This document shows, piece after piece, positions 5,472-11,792 of a stretch of DNA of 11,792 bases (its first letter is position 1; the number at the start of each line of letters is the position of its first letter). The notes under the pieces are model-generated. The model saw only the letters and a list, made by a program, of their open reading frames with translations, searched no databases and was not told where the DNA came from. The position numbers and the translations under genes are program-made. The stretch spans positions 1 to 11,792 of the forward strand of contig JAFQVZ010000289.1 of the NCBI GenBank assembly GCA_017407765.1. Reading direction: 5' to 3'. The DNA comes from Clostridia bacterium (GTDB lineage Bacteria; Bacillota; Clostridia; Oscillospirales; Butyricicoccaceae).

Positions 5472-6470
5472 TTATTTCCAGAACTCGCTCTTGCCTGCGC
5501 GGGCAAAAAGCTCGGTTACTGTCTGCCCGAGTGTCTTACCCTCAAAAAGCAGGCCGTACATAGCCTCAGACAGAGGCAGCTCGATGCCGCTTCCCTGTGC
5601 AAGATGATGCACCGCTTCGGTTGCAAAATAGCCCTCGACAACAGCGCCTACCTTCTTTACCGCCTCATCAGGCTTCTCGCCTGCGCCGATCATAAGTCCG
5701 GCACGGCGGTTGCGCGAATGATTGGATGTGCAGGTAACGATCAGGTCGCCTACGCCCGAAAGCCCGCCGAAGGTTTCCTTCTGGCCGCCAAGATATTCGC
5801 CAAAGCGCGACATTTCGGCAATTCCTCGTGTCATAAGCATGGCCTTTGTGTTATCGCCATAGCCTGCGCCGTCGCTGATGCCGACCGCCAGCGCCATGAT
5901 ATTTTTCATAGCACCGCCAAGCTCTGCGCCTACAATGTCGGTGTGGGTATATACGCGGAAGAAGCCGTTCATGAAAGCAGCCTGAACTTCTTTTGCCGCC
6001 TCAACGTCTTCCGAAGCCGCGACGATAGCGGTGGGAACCCCTCTCGAGACCTCCTCGGCATGGGAGGGGCCGGTAAGAGCAACTATCCTGCCCTTCTCAC
6101 CCAGTGCCTTGCGGAGGCTGTCGCTGAGCAGGCAATAGCCGTTGGACTTATCAAAGCCCTTGGACAGCAGAACCACAACCGTGTCCTCTGCAATATGCTC
6201 CTTGAGCTTGAGTGCTGTGGAATACACCGCAAAGGAAGGTACTGCAACAACAACGATGCCGCAGCCCTGAGCGCAGGACATATCCATCGTAAACCCGATA
6301 TTCTCGCTGAGTTTTATGCCGGGCAGCAGCTTCTCATTGCCGCGTGTTTCGGTCAGGAGATTATATTCGTCCTCGAGGAAACACCAGACACTTACATCGT
6401 GACCGTTGCTCTCGAGCAGACTGCTTACGGCCAGACCCCAGCCGCCGCATCCGATGACAGATATTTTCAT
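5472..6470 (-). CDS. gpsA: NAD(P)H-dependent glycerol-3-phosphate dehydrogenase
   Basis: This 332-residue cytoplasmic enzyme reduces dihydroxyacetone phosphate to sn-glycerol 3-phosphate, the backbone for phospholipids. The N-terminal Rossmann motif is GCGGWG (7-12). Next come VPSFAVYS (78-85), SKGF (103-106, substrate-site Lys), LTGPSHAEEVSRG (132-144) and the catalytic AMKN (187-190, K189). The nearby block GYGDNTKAMLMTRGIAEM (203-220) and FGGLSGVGDLIVTCTSNHSRNR (234-255) are classic GpsA. A 13-codon longer reading starts inside plsY; I chose the ATG at 6470 because it begins MKISVIG directly before the Rossmann motif and lies one base after the plsY stop. GpsA makes the acceptor used by PlsY, its operon neighbour. 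Confidence 0.97.
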   Translation of the reverse strand: MKISVIGCGGWGLAVSSLLESNGHDVSVWCFLEDEYNLLTETRGNEKLLPGIKLSENIGFTMDMSCAQGCGIVVVAVPSFAVYSTALKLKEHIAEDTVVVLLSKGFDKSNGYCLLSDSLRKALGEKGRIVALTGPSHAEEVSRGVPTAIVAASEDVEAAKEVQAAFMNGFFRVYTHTDIVGAELGGAMKNIMALAVGISDGAGYGDNTKAMLMTRGIAEMSRFGEYLGGQKETFGGLSGVGDLIVTCTSNHSRNRRAGLMIGAGEKPDEAVKKVGAVVEGYFATEAVHHLAQGSGIELPLSEAMYGLLFEGKTLGQTVTELFARAGKSEFWK

Positions 6471-6471
6471 T

Positions 6472-7101
6472 TTACTTGCCTTTCTTTCCGAAGCGCGATT
6501 CGGTGCCATTCATCAGGCGCTTGATGTTGCTTCTGTGCAGATAGATAATAAAAATACATACATATACGGCAAAGAACATATATGCCGTACCCAACGCCGT
6601 GCCCATGACGCCCCTGTAGAAAAACCATGTAACAAAGGGAAAACTGAGCGCGACAATGATAGTAGAGATGGAAACTATTCTCGTGGAGAACGCAAAACCA
6701 AAGAAAATCACTGCCTCCAAAAGGAATATCCTCCAATCAAGAGCCAGCATACATGCAGCCGAACATGCAGCCGCCTTGCCGCCCTTGAAGTTATAATAAA
6801 TGGGGTAAGCATGTCCGATCGTGACACCGACGCCGCAGGCAACGATGGCAAAATCACCCAGAAGCAGCCTGCCGACGGCAACTGCCGCAAGAGTTTTTGC
6901 AAAGTCGATGATGATGGTCATAGCAGCCTTCTTGAGGCCGTATGTCCTCAGCATATTGGTCGTGCCCGCATTGCCGCTGCCATGGTTTCTGATGTCATCC
7001 TTATAGAAGAACCTTGAAACCGTGATCGAGCCGCTGATCGAGCCGAACATGTATCCTATCAGCGCAGAAAGTATCCACGCCCAGACCTTGGATGCATACA
7101 T
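6472..7101 (-). CDS. plsY: Acyl-phosphate:glycerol-3-phosphate acyltransferase PlsY
   Basis: This 209-residue integral membrane enzyme transfers an acyl group from acyl-phosphate to glycerol 3-phosphate, giving lysophosphatidic acid. It has about five hydrophobic segments. Family motifs are the NHGSGNAGTTNMLRTYG loop (39-55), GHAYPIYYNFKGGKAAA (96-112) and the C-terminal HRSNIKRLMNGTE (189-201). The glycine-rich motif reads GGKAAAC where many homologues have GGKGVAT, a mild variation. AAAAGGAA precedes the ATG. It lies 3 bases after der and 1 base before gpsA, so all three are almost certainly one transcript. PlsX, which makes the acyl-phosphate donor, is not in the window. Confidence 0.95.
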   Translation of the reverse strand: MYASKVWAWILSALIGYMFGSISGSITVSRFFYKDDIRNHGSGNAGTTNMLRTYGLKKAAMTIIIDFAKTLAAVAVGRLLLGDFAIVACGVGVTIGHAYPIYYNFKGGKAAACSAACMLALDWRIFLLEAVIFFGFAFSTRIVSISTIIVALSFPFVTWFFYRGVMGTALGTAYMFFAVYVCIFIIYLHRSNIKRLMNGTESRFGKKGK

Positions 7102-7104
7102 GAC

Positions 7105-8436
7105 TTATTCCTTTTCTCCCCTCTGACGAACGATCATCTTGATGGGAGTGCCATGGAATCCATATACATCACGAAGCCTGTTCTCGAGGTATCTGAGATA
7201 GGAATAGTGGAACAGCTTTGCATCGTTGCAGAAACATACAAACGTAGGAGGCCTTACGCCTACCTGAGTCATATAATATACTTTAAGTCTGCGGCCCTTA
7301 TCCGTAGGAGGCTGGACACGGGCAGTTGCGTCGGCCAGGATTGTGTTGAGCATACCGGTCGTAACACGCATATTATTGGAAGCATAAACTTCCTGGATCT
7401 TTGCAAAGAGATTCTCAACTCTGAGGCCGGTCTTTGCCGAGATGAACATGATGGGCGCATAGGGCATATATGCCAGCTGTGTGCGGACCTTCTTCTCGTA
7501 TTCGGCCTGAGTGGATGTCTCTTTCTCGATAAGATCCCACTTGTTGATAACGATAATGACCGCCTTGCCGCTGTCGTGAGCCATACCGGCGATCTTTGTA
7601 TCCTGGTCGGTGACGCCGTCCTGCGCGTCGATCATCAGAAGGCATACATCGGCACGCTCGATAGCCATTACCGCACGCATTACCGAGAACTTCTCGATCT
7701 CTTCATTTACCTTTGAATGCTTACGGATGCCGGCTGTGTCGATGAACAGATATTTATCGTCGCCTCTTGTAACAACGCTGTCGATGGCATCGCGTGTGGT
7801 GCCGGGAATATCGCTGACGATAACGCGCTCTTCACCGACGATGCGCTTGGTAAGCGAGCTTTTGCCTGCGTTGGGCTTGCCGATAAGAGCTACCTTGATC
7901 ATACCCTCTTCCTCATCGGTATCGTCGGTCTCCTCGGGGAAATGCTCGAAGCATCTGTCAAGAAGGTCGCCTGTGCCGTAGCCGTGCATTGCCGAAATGC
8001 CTACGGGATCGCCCATTCCGAGATTATAGAACTCATAGAAATCGGCAGGGGGATCGCCCGGGGTGTCGAGCTTGTTTACGCAAAGCACGACAGGCTTTTT
8101 GGAACGCTGGAGCATTGCTGCAACATCGGCATCGGCCGCTGTTACGCCGGTTCTTACATCGGTTACAAGGATAACAACATCGGCATGGCTGATGGCGATA
8201 TATGCCTGCTCGCGCATGAAGCGAAGGATCTCATTGTCGGTTTTGGGTTCGATACCGCCTGTATCGATGATGTCGAAGGCACGGCCTCTCCACTCGGCTC
8301 TGGCGTAGATCCTGTCGCGGGTGACGCCGGGAGTGTCTTCAACGATGGCTGCGTTCTTACGCTCGGCCAGACGGTTGAAGAGCAGAGATTTGCCAACATT
8401 AGGTCTGCCTACTATTGCCACTACGGGCCTGCTCAT
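7105..8436 (-). CDS. der: Ribosome-assembly GTPase Der (EngA)
   Basis: This 443-residue protein has two tandem GTPase domains and a C-terminal KH-like domain, the distinctive Der/EngA plan; it acts in 50S subunit maturation. Domain 1 shows G1 GRPNVGKS (10-17), DTPGVTRDR (34-42), G3 DTGG (58-61) and G4 NKLD (121-124). Domain 2 shows GKPNAGKS (186-193), DIPGTTRDAID (209-219), DTAG (233-236) and NKWD (298-301). The acidic linker DDTDEEEG (171-178) joins them. The KH-like end carries YYMTQVGVRPPTFVCFCND (387-405) and the basic KMIVRQRGEKE tail. In the first G1 the usual STLFN reads SLLFN. The ribosome binding site AAAGGA is about 11 bases upstream. It heads the der-plsY-gpsA operon, a common clostridial arrangement. 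Confidence 0.98.
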   Translation of the reverse strand: MSRPVVAIVGRPNVGKSLLFNRLAERKNAAIVEDTPGVTRDRIYARAEWRGRAFDIIDTGGIEPKTDNEILRFMREQAYIAISHADVVILVTDVRTGVTAADADVAAMLQRSKKPVVLCVNKLDTPGDPPADFYEFYNLGMGDPVGISAMHGYGTGDLLDRCFEHFPEETDDTDEEEGMIKVALIGKPNAGKSSLTKRIVGEERVIVSDIPGTTRDAIDSVVTRGDDKYLFIDTAGIRKHSKVNEEIEKFSVMRAVMAIERADVCLLMIDAQDGVTDQDTKIAGMAHDSGKAVIIVINKWDLIEKETSTQAEYEKKVRTQLAYMPYAPIMFISAKTGLRVENLFAKIQEVYASNNMRVTTGMLNTILADATARVQPPTDKGRRLKVYYMTQVGVRPPTFVCFCNDAKLFHYSYLRYLENRLRDVYGFHGTPIKMIVRQRGEKE

Positions 8437-8468
8437 GGTAAACCAATCCTTTCTGTTATATAGATAAA

Positions 8469-8485
8469 GTGTGCAGAAGGCACAC
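8469..8485 (-). promoter_or_regulatory. Small hairpin in the der leader
   Basis: A perfect 6-bp inverted repeat GTGTGC/GCACAC with a 5-base loop lies in the der leader between the promoter and the ribosome binding site. On the minus strand it is followed by only three Ts, so it is a weak terminator at best. It may be an operator or a stabilising 5' stem. Confidence 0.4.
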
Positions 8486-8519
8486 CGTTATTCGTGAACT
8501 TCTCAGACTTATATATATG

Positions 8520-8548
8520 ATTATGCCATTTTTTCAGGGCATCGTCAA
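8520..8548 (-). promoter_or_regulatory. der-plsY-gpsA operon promoter
   Basis: On the minus strand TTGACG (8543-8548) and CATAAT (8520-8525) are separated by exactly 17 bp. The predicted leader is about 75 nt and includes the hairpin at 8469-8485. It follows the rpmF terminator closely. Confidence 0.8.
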
Positions 8549-8582
8549 TCACTTAAACAATCTAAGCAATAAAAAAGTCTCT

Positions 8583-8621
8583 AAAAAACAAAATAGAGAA
8601 GCGGGGATCCCCTCTTCTCTA
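8583..8621 (-). terminator. rpmF (yceD-rpmF operon) terminator
   Basis: An 8-bp outer stem TAGAGAAG/CTTCTCTA (8594-8601 with 8614-8621) and an inner GGG/CCC stem are separated by one C/T mismatch, with a GATC tetraloop. On the minus strand TTTTGTTTTTT follows. It lies about 20 bases after the rpmF stop. Confidence 0.9.
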
Positions 8622-8639
8622 CTTTCAGTCTTAAATCAA

Positions 8640-8822
8640 TTAAGCCTCAACAGCCTTAACTGTACGGCCATTGTATGCACCGCAAGCCTTGCAAGCTCTG
8701 TGCGAGAGTACGGGCTCACCGCACTTGGGGCACTTGGAAACATTGGGAAGGTCGAGCTTCCAATGAGCGCTGCGCCTCTTATCTCTTCTCTGTCTGGAAA
8801 TTTTACCCTTAGGTACTGCCAT
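8640..8822 (-). CDS. rpmF: 50S ribosomal protein L32
   Basis: This 60-residue protein is L32 of the large ribosomal subunit. It has the typical MAVPKGKISRQRRDKRRSAHW opening and four zinc-ligand cysteines in a CPKCGEPVLSHRACKACG finger (C31, C34, C44, C47), so it is the zinc-binding form. A reading six codons longer is possible, but the ATG at 8822 has AGGAGG at the right distance and gives the universal MAVPK start. It lies 50 bases after yceD, the conserved partner of L32 in many bacteria, and is followed by a strong terminator. Confidence 0.97.
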   Translation of the reverse strand: MAVPKGKISRQRRDKRRSAHWKLDLPNVSKCPKCGEPVLSHRACKACGAYNGRTVKAVEA

Positions 8823-8872
8823 TTCTTTTCGCCTCCTCACTATATCTTAAACGTTATTTATTGATTATAAAA

Positions 8873-9376
8873 TTAATCGCGTTTTTTCAGCAGATCCTGC
8901 AGAACGGCAAGTCTGGGATCTACTTCTTTGCGGTTGCAGCCGCATTCACCCTCATTGAGGTCATGTCCGCACTTTACGCACAGACCCTTGCAGTCGGGCT
9001 TGCAGAGAACGACGGGATCCAGATCGAGCAGCAGCTCGGGAACAAGGATATCGTCAAGCTCTACATTATCAGTCTCGACGAAGATGATATCATCCATCTC
9101 TTCATTGTCGATCTGACGTGTAAGTATCAGGGATACATCCATGATCTTATCGTATTTTACCTCTCTGAGGCAGCGGGCACAAGCCGTTGTGACTGTGGCC
9201 TCGATGGTAGCCTCCAGGGCAAATGCTCCGTTCTTATCCTCAACCGAACCGTATACGGTGACAGGATCGACGAAGGGATACTCGCCCGAGATCTCTATTG
9301 AGCTGAGGTCTATATCGTAATCAAAATCTATTCTCTTTTCTTTAGAAGTGACAACGTCACCCAGACCAACGATCAT
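8873..9376 (-). CDS. YceD family protein (DUF177), probable 23S rRNA accumulation factor
   Basis: This 167-residue protein belongs to the DUF177/YceD family, almost always found just upstream of rpmF. Family members are linked to 23S rRNA accumulation or ribosome assembly; the biochemical role is not settled. Visible marks are the CARCLREV motif (66-73), an acidic middle segment EEMDDIIFVETDNVELDD (92-109), DLDPVVLCKPDCKGLCVKCGHDL (118-140) with C125, C129, C133 and C136, and the C-terminal DPRLAVLQDLLKK (153-165). The cysteine pattern suggests metal binding (inference). GAGAGGA precedes the ATG at 9376. It is the first gene of the yceD-rpmF unit and has two consensus promoters upstream. Confidence 0.9.
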   Translation of the reverse strand: MIVGLGDVVTSKEKRIDFDYDIDLSSIEISGEYPFVDPVTVYGSVEDKNGAFALEATIEATVTTACARCLREVKYDKIMDVSLILTRQIDNEEMDDIIFVETDNVELDDILVPELLLDLDPVVLCKPDCKGLCVKCGHDLNEGECGCNRKEVDPRLAVLQDLLKKRD

Positions 9377-9408
9377 AGATACAGTCCTCTCAAAATAATA
9401 CGAATATC

Positions 9409-9437
9409 ATTATACAAACGCGGAACACCTTTGTCAA
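9409..9437 (-). promoter_or_regulatory. Proximal yceD-rpmF promoter (perfect consensus)
   Basis: On the minus strand TTGACA (9432-9437) and TATAAT (9409-9414) are both perfect and 17 bp apart. Such a promoter should be very strong, as expected for a ribosomal protein unit. The leader from here is about 25-30 nt. Confidence 0.9.
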
Positions 9438-9522
9438 GGATTTTCTTTGCCAAAACAAAGGCTTTTTTCTCGCCCCTTGGAATATGCTTCTCAGGCCGAT
9501 ATGGCTGAAGCACACTTGATTT

Positions 9523-9551
9523 ATTATAGTGACAAGAAGCCTTTTTGTCAA
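9523..9551 (-). promoter_or_regulatory. Distal yceD-rpmF promoter (perfect consensus) with inverted repeat
   Basis: On the minus strand a second perfect TTGACA (9546-9551), 17-bp spacer and TATAAT (9523-9528) lies 114 bp upstream of the first. The inverted repeat TGACAA-N9-TTGTCA (9530-9550) overlaps the -35 and fills the spacer, a classic repressor-operator position. The transcript from here would have a leader of about 140 nt. Confidence 0.8.
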
Positions 9552-9679
9552 GCAAAGTCGCTGCTTTGATGTTCATCTTTTCGTCGTGTGACATTCTCAA
9601 AGTCTTTTTTGTGCCTCCGGCCTACTTTATTATGGATGATAATATATCGGTTTTTAAACACATTTCTTTCATACAGCTA

Positions 9680-9708
9680 TTTATTTTTATAAGTAAATAT
9701 GCTAAAAT
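9680..9708 (+). promoter_or_regulatory. Possible promoter of the pseudouridine synthase gene
   Basis: TGCTAAAAT gives an extended -10 (TAAAAT at 9703-9708), with a TTTATT -35 at 9680-9685 and 17 bp between. The surroundings are very AT-rich, so other -10 choices further right (around 9711-9730) are possible. Confidence 0.4.
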
Positions 9709-9749
9709 CTGTTTATACACTATATTAATATAGGGGTTTATTGATTTTA

Positions 9750-10700
9750 ATGAAAGAGTTTAAAATAAACAGAAACGACGCCGGCCAGCGCCTTGACAAA
9801 TATCTTGCCAAGGCAGTTCCCCTTCTTCCCGGCGGACTTATGCATAAATATCTTCGCCTCAAGCGCATCAAGCTCAACGGAAAGCGTTGCGAGGCGGCCC
9901 AGAAGCTTGTTGAAGGCGATATCCTTCAGCTCTATATCAACGACGAGTTCTTTGATGCTCCCAAAGAGGATCAGGCCTTCAGATCGGCTAAAGGCGAGAT
10001 CGATATCGTCTATGAAGACGAGCATATCCTGCTGGTGGACAAAAAGCCCGGCATGGTGGTACATGAAGATGAGAGTCATTCGACCGATACGCTGATAAAC
10101 CGCATTCAGGCTTATCTCTTTAACAAAGGTGAATGGGATCCCGACAAGGAAAACAGCTTTGTCCCCTCTCTCTGCAACCGCATCGACCGCAATACCGGCG
10201 GCATCGTTATCGCTGCCAAGACGGCCGAGGCACTCAGGATCCTCAACGAGAAGATCAAGGTAAGAGAGATCGACAAATATTATCTCTGCCTTGTTCACGG
10301 CACTCCCAAGCCTCCCAAGGGCACCCTGAAGAACTACATTGCACGCAACACCGATGAAAAACGTGTCTATATCACAAACGGCAAAACCAAAGACTCGCTT
10401 ACCGCAATAACCGATTATAAGGTCATCGCATCGGGCCGCGGCCTTTCGCTTGTCGAGTGCCTTCTGCACACCGGCAGGACCCATCAGATACGCGCTCAGA
10501 TGGCTCACTTTGGCCATCCTCTCGCAGGCGACACAAAATACGGCCTGAATAAAGACAACAAAAATCTTCCCTTCAAGCATCAGGCACTTTATTCCTATAA
10601 GCTGGTGTTTACCTTCCCCACCGATGCCGGCTGCCTGAATTACCTTAAAGGGCGCACATTCAAGGTCGAAAATGTCCCCTTTGCCGATTTTATCAAATAA
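9750..10700 (+). CDS. RluA-family (RluC/RluD-like) RNA pseudouridine synthase
   Basis: This 316-residue enzyme converts uridine to pseudouridine, probably in 23S rRNA. An N-terminal S4 RNA-binding domain (about 11-60: AGQRLDKYL, then KLNGKRC and VEGD) precedes the RluA catalytic domain (about 83-300). The catalytic Asp is D146 in NRIDRNTGG (143-151; the family motif is RLDRxTSG). Other marks are IVYEDEHILLVDKKPGMVVH (86-105), KYYLCLVHG (176-184) and LLHTGRTHQIRAQMAHFGHP (238-257). Start choice is uncertain: the ATG at 9750 gives the family-typical N-terminus, but the AGGGG at 9732-9736 is 13 bases away; an in-frame TTG at 9741 is only 4 bases from it. The exact target uridines cannot be read from sequence, so I give no symbol. 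Confidence 0.93.
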   Translation: MKEFKINRNDAGQRLDKYLAKAVPLLPGGLMHKYLRLKRIKLNGKRCEAAQKLVEGDILQLYINDEFFDAPKEDQAFRSAKGEIDIVYEDEHILLVDKKPGMVVHEDESHSTDTLINRIQAYLFNKGEWDPDKENSFVPSLCNRIDRNTGGIVIAAKTAEALRILNEKIKVREIDKYYLCLVHGTPKPPKGTLKNYIARNTDEKRVYITNGKTKDSLTAITDYKVIASGRGLSLVECLLHTGRTHQIRAQMAHFGHPLAGDTKYGLNKDNKNLPFKHQALYSYKLVFTFPTDAGCLNYLKGRTFKVENVPFADFIK

Positions 10701-10708
10701 TTTTTCAA

Positions 10709-10771
10709 GGGAGCAAAAACGAGAAAAACGAAGCTTTTTAAAGAAATTTCGAGCTTTCTTGTTTTTGCCCC
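10709..10771. repeat. Long imperfect inverted repeat after the pseudouridine synthase gene
   Basis: The arms pair in blocks: GGG/CCC, GCAAAAAC (10713-10720) with GTTTTTGC (10761-10768), AGAAA (10722-10726) with TTTCT (10755-10759), and CGAA (10729-10732) with TTCG (10748-10751). That is about 20 pairs interrupted by small internal loops, with a 15-nt apical loop. It starts 9 bases after the stop codon and probably serves as the transcript end, but the T-run is inside the arm rather than after it. A remnant repeat element is an alternative. Confidence 0.6.
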
Positions 10772-10811
10772 GCATTAAGTTTGGATTTTTGCAGTTTTTT
10801 GCCTAAAACTG

Positions 10812-10840
10812 TTGACATTATATGCAATTTTTTGTATAGT
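10812..10840 (+). promoter_or_regulatory. Promoter of the PotA-like gene
   Basis: A perfect TTGACA (10812-10817) and TATAGT (10835-10840) are separated by exactly 17 bp. The short leader leads into an AGGAGGG binding site at 10858-10864, 6 bases before the ATG. Confidence 0.88.
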
Positions 10841-10870
10841 AGTCCTGTTATTATTGTAGGAGGGTAAGAT

Positions 10871-11792
10871 ATGTCCGAAAAGCTTATCAACTTGGAAAAT
10901 ATCCATAAGGATTACGGTGGCAAAGTAGTTCTTGACAATATAAATTTGTACGTAAGGGACAAGGAATTCGTAACATTGCTTGGTCCTTCCGGCTGCGGCA
11001 AGACCACTACTCTGCGCATTATTGGCGGCTTTGAATCGCCCAGCGCCGGTGTGGTCTATTTTGATGGAAAAAAGATCAACGACCTGCCCGCCAATAAGCG
11101 CCAGGTAAATACGGTCTTCCAGCGCTATGCCCTTTTCCCCAACATGAACGTTTTTGACAACGTTGCATTCGGTCTCCGCATCAGCAAGGTGCCCGAGTCC
11201 GAGATCAAAGACCGCGTAATGCGTATGCTTAAGCTGGTCAGCCTGCCCGATTATGCCGAGCGCGAGGTCACTTCCCTCTCCGGCGGCGAGCAGCAGCGTA
11301 TCGCCATCGCACGCGCGCTGGTAAACCATCCCCGCGTTCTTCTTCTCGACGAGCCTCTGGGCGCCCTCGACCTCAAGCTCCGCAAGGAGATGCAGCACGA
11401 ACTCAAGGCTATCCAGCAGCAGGTCGGCATCACATTCGTATATGTAACCCACGATCAGGAAGAGGCCCTCACAATGAGCGATACCATCGTCATCATGAAC
11501 AAGGGCAAGATCCAGCAGATCGGCACACCCGAAGATATTTATAACGAGCCCAAGAATGCCTTTGTTGCCGACTTTATCGGCGAGAGCAACATCGTCGACG
11601 GCATCATGCATCAGGACAGCCTCGTAAGCTTCTGCGGCCGCACCTTCGATTGCCTCGACGGCGGAGTTGCTCCCGACGAGCCTGTTGATGTAGTTGTTCG
11701 CCCCGAGGACTTCGAGATCGTACCTCACGAAAAGGCTCAGCTGATCGGAAGGGTCAAGTCGGTCATCTTTATGGGCGTACATTACGAGATCA
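10871..11792 (+). CDS. potA: ABC transporter ATP-binding protein, PotA-like (spermidine/putrescine), partial
   Basis: The gene is open to the right edge, with 307 codons visible. The ATPase domain shows Walker [10 protein letters not shown] (38-46), the Q-loop in [20 protein letters not shown] (82-101), the signature [15 protein letters not shown] (136-150), Walker [12 protein letters not shown] (157-167) and the switch His in YVTHDQEEA (191-199). A C-terminal TOBE-type domain begins around 235 with [11 protein letters not shown] and includes [11 protein letters not shown] (274-284), a CUT1/PotA-type regulatory domain. The signature has GE where GQ is usual, a known variant. The PotA assignment rests on overall similarity, particularly the [16 protein letters not shown] region; other CUT1 importers (iron, maltose-type) are less likely. 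Permease and binding-protein genes (potB, potC, potD) would be expected past 11792. The promoter and AGGAGGG site immediately upstream indicate this is the first gene of its unit. Confidence 0.9.
   Translation, partial: MSEKLINLENIHKDYGGKVVLDNINLYVRDKEFVTLLGPSGCGKTTTLRIIGGFESPSAGVVYFDGKKINDLPANKRQVNTVFQRYALFPNMNVFDNVAFGLRISKVPESEIKDRVMRMLKLVSLPDYAEREVTSLSGGEQQRIAIARALVNHPRVLLLDEPLGALDLKLRKEMQHELKAIQQQVGITFVYVTHDQEEALTMSDTIVIMNKGKIQQIGTPEDIYNEPKNAFVADFIGESNIVDGIMHQDSLVSFCGRTFDCLDGGVAPDEPVDVVVRPEDFEIVPHEKAQLIGRVKSVIFMGVHYEI

Larger units (their letters stand above)
9377..9749. other. Divergent regulatory region between yceD and the pseudouridine synthase gene
   Basis: No gene is supported in these 373 bases. 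The region carries two leftward consensus promoters (9409-9437 and 9523-9551), an inverted repeat across the distal one (9530-9550), a further CAAAG/CTTTG repeat just beyond its -35 (9553-9568), and a weaker rightward promoter near 9680-9708. Bases 9570-9680 are AT-rich with no structure I can name. A 75-codon frame on the minus strand crosses both promoters and is not convincing. Confidence 0.6.

Noticed and set aside
9447..9472. Plus-strand terminator-like CTTTG/CAAAG hairpin followed by six Ts
   Set aside because: The stem is only 5 bp and no plus-strand transcript is expected to arrive there.
9373..9600. Minus-strand 75-codon frame upstream of yceD
   Set aside because: It uses a TTG start with no good binding site and passes through both consensus promoters, so a transcript from either would not include its start.
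9747..10775. Minus-strand open frame of about 342 codons opposite the pseudouridine synthase gene
   Set aside because: The plus strand carries complete S4 and RluA-family motifs; the antisense frame has no known motif.
10775..11782. Minus-strand open frame of about 335 codons opposite potA
   Set aside because: The plus strand encodes all ABC ATPase motifs in order; the antisense frame is a shadow.

Overview
The window reads as ordinary chromosome from a mid-GC member of the Bacillota, most likely class Clostridia (inference). The evidence is strong AGGAGG-type ribosome binding sites, many near-consensus TTGACA-17-TATAAT promoters, HPr kinase/phosphorylase, an ECF-type thiamine S component (ThiT) behind a TPP riboswitch, a YlmC/YmxH sporulation-family protein, and the linked der-plsY-gpsA and yceD-rpmF pairs. 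No insertion sequence, prophage, CRISPR array, tRNA or rRNA was seen. I found no previously undescribed multigene system; what is of interest lies in the regulatory DNA between genes.

Layout. From 1 to 9376 almost everything is on the minus strand. Reading in the direction of transcription, 9376 down to 8640 holds yceD (DUF177) and rpmF (L32), with two consensus promoters and a strong terminator. Next, 8436 down to 5472 holds der, plsY and gpsA, a tight cluster for ribosome assembly and the first steps of phospholipid synthesis. rpmB (L28, 5134-5322) is on the plus strand, convergent with gpsA (back-to-back terminators at 5369-5457) and divergent from hprK (4805 down to 3867). Then come thiT with its TPP riboswitch, ylmC, the 5-oxoprolinase operon pxpA-pxpB-pxpC (2620 down to 211, joined by 4-base ATGA overlaps), and finally the first 14 codons of rpsB (S2) with promoter and leader. 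From 9750 onward the strand switches to plus: an RluC/RluD-type pseudouridine synthase and a PotA-like ABC ATPase that runs off the right edge.

Functional picture. Translation and ribosome genes (rpsB, rpmB, rpmF, der, yceD, pseudouridine synthase) alternate with small metabolic units: 5-oxoproline salvage, thiamine uptake, glycerol-phosphate/phosphatidate synthesis, carbon-catabolite signalling and probable polyamine uptake. Two neighbouring transcription units are not clearly insulated: hprK ends about 10 bp before the thiT promoter, and pxpC ends about 8 bp before the rpsB promoter, with no intrinsic terminator between in either case. The thiT terminator hairpin also contains the ribosome binding site of ylmC.
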